5,753 bases of DNA from Desulfobulbaceae bacterium (GTDB lineage: Bacteria; Desulfobacterota; Desulfobulbia; Desulfobulbales; Desulfobulbaceae): contig JALSNT010000009.1 of assembly GCA_026986885.1 (NCBI GenBank), forward strand, positions 1-5,753, read 5' to 3'. Position 1 is the first letter of the stretch, and each line of letters opens with the position of its first letter. Positions 5,419 to 5,753 of this stretch are shown here, piece by piece. A program made the position numbers and the translations under genes. The notes under the pieces were generated by a model. The model was not told the origin of the DNA. It saw only the letters and a program-made list of their open reading frames with translations, and ran no database searches.

Positions 5419-5630
5419 GAGCGTTCTACCTGCAACCCAATAGAACAACGAACATCGAATTTCGAATTTCACTCTCGTCCCACCGCTCTGCGGTGTGACG
5501 CAATTTATGGCGCTCCGCGCCTGTTGTACCCATGGAATATACAATGCTTACCAATAAAGAAAGCAGACAGAGGCAGTGGTTGCCGTTTGTCCGCTTTCGT
5601 TCGACTCAAGCAGACCTACAATGCTAAATG
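5419..5630. repeat. Intergenic repeat family, copy 2 (212 bp)
   Basis: This is a full unit starting gagcgttctacctgcaaccc and ending just before the next gagcgttctacc at 5631. It contains two gaatttc heptads (5457-5470), the GC-rich hairpin (5476-5500, one C/T mismatch), the ggcgc-tcc-gcgcc hairpin (5509-5521) and the caataaagaaagcagac block. On the minus strand it holds a broken frame matching the copy 1 ORF: PLPLSAFFIGKHCIFHGYNR can be read from 5579 to 5520, then a TAA at 5505-5507. A separate out-of-phase SIVGLLE segment lies at 5605-5625. Both stops and the phase shift show that the frame is no longer functional here. Confidence 0.88.
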
Positions 5631-5753
5631 GAGCGTTCTACCTGCAACCCAATAGAATAACGAACATCGAATTTCGAGTTTCGAGTTTCGAATTTCGAAT
5701 TTCGAATTTTTCACTCTCGTCGCACCGCTCTGCGGTGTGACGCAATCTGTGGC
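5631..5753. repeat. Intergenic repeat family, copy 3 (cut by window edge)
   Basis: This is a third unit directly following copy 2 in tandem. Over the shared part it differs from copy 2 by about four substitutions and four extra heptads. The GC-rich hairpin is at 5718-5742. The minus-strand codon that is TAA in copy 2 is CAG here, so this copy may be less decayed. The rest lies beyond the right edge. Confidence 0.88.
5669..5710. repeat. 7-bp tandem array (gaatttc-type x6)
   Basis: Six consecutive heptads are present: gaatttc, gagtttc, gagtttc, gaatttc, gaatttc, gaatttt. Copy 2 has two such heptads at the same place, and copy 1 has a related 15-bp duplication instead. The array is thus variable in length between copies of the same repeat. 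Confidence 0.95.

Noticed and set aside
5229..5435. 68-codon minus-strand frame overlapping the engB start
   Set aside because: It is out of frame with EngB, which has every GTPase motif. Its N-terminus is translated repeat sequence.
5669..5710. Heptad array considered as a CRISPR array
   Set aside because: The units are 7 bp and contiguous, with no spacers and no cas genes.
5419..5753. Tandem 212-bp units considered as integron attC sites or cassette array
   Set aside because: No RYYYAAC/GTTRRRY core-site pair could be placed around the hairpins, and no cassette ORF or integrase is present.

Overview
The window looks like a chromosomal stretch from a Gram-negative delta-proteobacterial (Desulfobacterota) genome, most likely near the Desulfobulbales. 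This is inferred from the mix of genes: LepA/EF4, a YihA/EngB GTPase, an aromatic-terminated outer-membrane beta-barrel protein, a secreted FlgT_C-like/FG-GAP protein and a small two-CW cysteine protein. The lineage is a judgement from protein style, not a database result.

Layout, left to right. The 3' end of lepA (+ strand) enters from the left edge and stops at 175. Positions 176-548 hold no intact gene. They carry the first, expanded copy of an intergenic repeat with hairpins, a 15-bp and a 17-bp tandem duplication, and the remains of a small minus-strand reading frame. Everything from 587 to about 5401 is organised on the minus strand. In transcription order (right to left) this is engB (5401-4814), a small two-CW protein (4707-4441), a 469-residue porin-like barrel (4013-2604) and a 564-residue secreted FlgT_C/FG-GAP-type protein (2350-656). 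Strong rho-independent terminators follow the two-CW gene, the porin gene and the FG-GAP gene, and readable sigma70-type promoters precede the porin and FG-GAP genes. Those two genes are therefore probably separate monocistronic units. engB and the two-CW gene have no terminator between them and may share a transcript. Two further copies of the repeat, in tandem and with a 212-bp period, begin 17 bp upstream of the engB start and run off the right edge.

How it fits together: lepA and engB are translation and ribosome-biogenesis GTPase genes. The porin and the FG-GAP protein are both exported and adjacent, so an envelope connection is possible, but nothing in the sequence proves a shared role.

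The most interesting part is the repeat family. Its copies share GC-rich hairpins and a variable number of 7-bp gaatttc units. Where copies 1 and 2 align on the minus strand, many differences fall at synonymous third codon positions. This suggests that the repeat descends from a small protein-coding gene that has decayed. A second place to look is the gene-poor 4111-4385 interval, which has a plus-strand promoter-like sequence, hairpins and a strong bidirectional terminator, so it could encode a small RNA.
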